A DNA stretch of 46,671 bases from Streptococcus mitis SK564 (GTDB taxonomy: Bacteria > Bacillota > Bacilli > Lactobacillales > Streptococcaceae): assembly GCF_000148525.1 (NCBI RefSeq), contig NZ_AEDU01000027.1, positions 1 through 46,671 of the forward strand. The letters are read 5' to 3'. Below the pieces are notes generated by a model that saw nothing but the letters and a program-made list of their open reading frames with translations, was not told where the DNA came from and made no database searches. Below are positions 44,620 to 46,671 of this stretch, in pieces. A program made the position numbers and the translations under genes. Each line of letters starts with the position of its first letter. Position 1 is the stretch's first letter.

Positions 44620-46671
44620 ATGGAAAATAATCATTCTATGAGTCGAGTAGAGCGCTCACGACGTGAGAAGGTAACTCGTTACTCTGTTCGAAAAGTAAGT
44701 TTTGGTGCGGCCAGTGTGGCGGTTGCAGCATTTTTCATGTTTTTGGGAAATGGTGCAGTGTATGCAGCAGAACCAAACGTAACAGCAACAGATTCTGCCT
44801 TAGCAGCTAATCCAGCAAACAATCAGTTGGATGAAAATTCTGGTGCCAGTGACTCGACTGCTCCGAAAGCTCAAGCAGACACAACTACTCCAACACCTGC
44901 TGACTCAAGCTCAACATCAGTGGAGTCAGCTCCTGCTTCAAAAGTTCAAGACGAAACACCTGCTCCAACTCCTGTTGACGAAAGTGTAGCATCCGTAACT
45001 CCAGCTCCTGCTTCAGCAACAGAAGAAGCAGAAGAAAAGGCTACATCTGACTTGGATAAAAAACAGCTAGAAGATTACGTAGCAGAAATTGATGCTAAAT
45101 TATCCTCAGGTAGCTATGCTACTAAGACAGATGAGAGTGTCGCAACACTTAAAGAACATCTAGCACTAGCAAAACTTGCCCTAACAACAGCCCAAAGTCA
45201 AGACGAGTTAACAAAAGCTTATAGAAGACTCTTTATGACAGTGAACAGCGGTTTACGTAGCAAGCCTAAAGCGCAGGTGGAAAGTCCTAAACTAGATACC
45301 ACAGAAGGAAAAGCTACTGTCGGTAAGAAAGCTAGCAATACTGAGAAAGCTACAGGAACCAACTCTATCGCAAACTCAGGACAACATGATTCACGGAACG
45401 GTCAGTCCCTAGATAGAAACAATCCATTCCGAACAGATGGAGCAACGACGGATACTGATCCAGCTGCTCATCAAGTGTTTGAAGGGACAAGCGCTGACGA
45501 TAGTGTAGAAGACCTTTCTAAAAAACTTCGTGATTTGAATGATACGGTTGAAAATAACAGGAAAGTTTCCGAGGAATTAGACTCTCTTGGAGCGGCTACA
45601 GGTGTTGAAAAAGGAACTGTTAAAAATCTAAATGAATTTGGTGGTTGGACTGCTATAACGGATTCAGAAGGAAATGGGAAGTTTGCTATTGCAAGAAAAA
45701 CAGATAAAGGTGTTTTTCCTATTGAAACGATCAATACCGTTAGAAATATTAATAGTAACGTAACTAAGACCTATCTCAGAGAGCAAGCAATTGATAGATC
45801 TGCAGACTATATGCTGTACTTATCGGAAGTCAGAACTCAAGCGAGTAAAAACGAGCCAACCTTCAATGGTAAAGACTACCAGTTGAGTGGTTTAGGACCA
45901 CAATTATCATATGGTCTTAAGGGCTATAATGGTATTCAAAAGACCTTTAAAGCCTATTCACCAGACAGTGGCTCAAAAGTTAAAATAACATTTAAAACAG
46001 GATATTCTGGTGACATTGATGGATCAAAAGCGAAGTATAGGGTGCAAGTTTTCACTTCGGCGTCATCTACTAATCCAGTGTATGATGTAACTTTTGATCC
46101 ACAAAACAATACAGCTAATAACGATATGACAGTACGTAAAGCTTCAGATGGTAGCAGTGTCACGAGGGAATACATACAAGGGACAAGTCCCTTGAATAAG
46201 CAAGATATTGAGAATAAAATGGCGCAAGCAGGCTCTATCCCAAATGGAGTGGCAGGTAGCTTTACTAGTAGAGATATTGACTTACCAGTAGGTGTAACAG
46301 ACTATACTGTGAAAATAAGTTCTGCTGACAATGATCGATTAGGTATGGGATACCAAGCACAGCATCGCCACTATGCTCTACCTATCTCTGGTCTTGATTT
46401 TCATGTGACACAAAACACAGGGGAAGTAGCTAAAGAACTTTTGAAAAAAATCTATCTTAAACTGAAGGAAACGGAAGAAAAAGACAAGAGTTTTAAGACA
46501 GAAGAATCTCAAAAAAATTATGAAGCAGAGTTGCAAAAAATTGATCAATTATTAAAAGAAACTACAAAATCTACGACTGAGTATAAAAATGTGCTCACAG
46601 ATGTATTGATCAAAAAACAAGAGTTAGCTAATTCTGACCAAGAAAAATCTATTAAATCTAAGGCTTCAGAT
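44620..46671 (+). CDS. N-terminal part of a YSIRK-type surface adhesin (3' end outside window)
   Basis: 684 codons are visible and the frame remains open at the edge. The signal peptide contains the YSIRK-like motif RYSVRKVSFGAASVAVAA (about 20-37) and ends near AVYA (about 49), which targets secretion to the division septum in streptococci. Next come a Thr/Pro/Ser-rich segment (about 55-135), a helical segment (145-215), and a folded beta-rich region (about 290-600) that I cannot assign. The end (about 610-684) is coiled-coil-like. A large wall-anchored adhesin is likely; the C-terminal anchor is not in the window. AAAGGAG (44604-44610) precedes the ATG. Confidence 0.93.
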   Translation, partial: MENNHSMSRVERSRREKVTRYSVRKVSFGAASVAVAAFFMFLGNGAVYAAEPNVTATDSALAANPANNQLDENSGASDSTAPKAQADTTTPTPADSSSTSVESAPASKVQDETPAPTPVDESVASVTPAPASATEEAEEKATSDLDKKQLEDYVAEIDAKLSSGSYATKTDESVATLKEHLALAKLALTTAQSQDELTKAYRRLFMTVNSGLRSKPKAQVESPKLDTTEGKATVGKKASNTEKATGTNSIANSGQHDSRNGQSLDRNNPFRTDGATTDTDPAAHQVFEGTSADDSVEDLSKKLRDLNDTVENNRKVSEELDSLGAATGVEKGTVKNLNEFGGWTAITDSEGNGKFAIARKTDKGVFPIETINTVRNINSNVTKTYLREQAIDRSADYMLYLSEVRTQASKNEPTFNGKDYQLSGLGPQLSYGLKGYNGIQKTFKAYSPDSGSKVKITFKTGYSGDIDGSKAKYRVQVFTSASSTNPVYDVTFDPQNNTANNDMTVRKASDGSSVTREYIQGTSPLNKQDIENKMAQAGSIPNGVAGSFTSRDIDLPVGVTDYTVKISSADNDRLGMGYQAQHRHYALPISGLDFHVTQNTGEVAKELLKKIYLKLKETEEKDKSFKTEESQKNYEAELQKIDQLLKETTKSTTEYKNVLTDVLIKKQELANSDQEKSIKSKASD

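Overview
The window is chromosomal DNA of a mitis-group Streptococcus, in or very close to the S. pneumoniae / S. pseudopneumoniae / S. mitis complex. The main evidence is a full-length pneumolysin-type cytolysin gene inside its usual four-gene operon next to a yebC gene, pneumococcal BOX repeats, and low-GC Gram-positive promoters and ribosome binding sites. Two blocks that I remember as far apart in reference pneumococci (the ply block and the rpmB-ilv-pfl-trk block) are contiguous here. The rlrA pilus islet and lac genes that I remember between pfl and trkH in TIGR4 are absent. Together with small differences in the cytolysin this suggests a ply-positive S. mitis-like or pseudopneumoniae-like strain rather than a typical pneumococcus, but that is inference. 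No phage, CRISPR array, intact insertion sequence, tRNA or rRNA gene was recognised.

Layout. 1-0.9 kb: the 3' end of a membrane/surface protein gene with helical modules on both sides of its membrane segment. 1.2-4.1 kb: the ply operon (DUF4231/SLATT-like two-TM protein, unknown 203-aa protein, MazF/PemK-like protein, cytolysin). 4.8-11.5 kb: yebC; a MarR regulator with a heterodimeric ABC exporter; a PAP2 phosphatase; a LytTR regulator with a LiaF-like membrane protein. 11.5-18.8 kb: rpmB, asp23-family gene, fakA, then ilvBN, ilvC and ilvA for branched-chain amino acids, with a CodY-box match before ilvB. 18.8-19.6 kb: gene-poor DNA with a strong promoter and a 15-codon ORF. 19.6-25.3 kb: a small HTH-like gene, a polar amino acid ABC transporter (minus strand), a DUF2207 protein and uppP. 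25.3-32.1 kb: dinB (minus), pfl (plus, with a cre-like site), trkA-trkH (minus).

32.3-36.6 kb: a SAM hydroxide adenosyltransferase, an UPF0397 ECF S component and an ECF ABC/EcfT module, with a 150-bp direct duplication around a truncated BOX between the S component and the ABC gene. 36.6-39.8 kb: a leader RNA with terminator before trmL, an FMN riboswitch before ribU, a second PAP2 phosphatase, then a ParB/Srx-like protein overlapping a GNAT gene. 39.9-44.2 kb: a Phe T-box leader with pheS, a GNAT gene and pheT. 44.6 kb to the end: the 5' part of a YSIRK-type surface adhesin gene behind an unusual AT palindrome.

Most genes are core metabolism and transport with clear regulatory logic: CodY for ilv, CcpA for pfl, FMN for ribU, tRNA-Phe for pheST, and probable autoregulation for marR and lytTR. 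The parts most worth a second look are the accessory genes of the ply operon, the LytTR direct repeats, the duplicated terminator/promoter before the ECF module, the trmL leader RNA, the enlarged arm of the FMN riboswitch, a lost glycine codon in ilvA, and the mirrored helical modules of the first gene.
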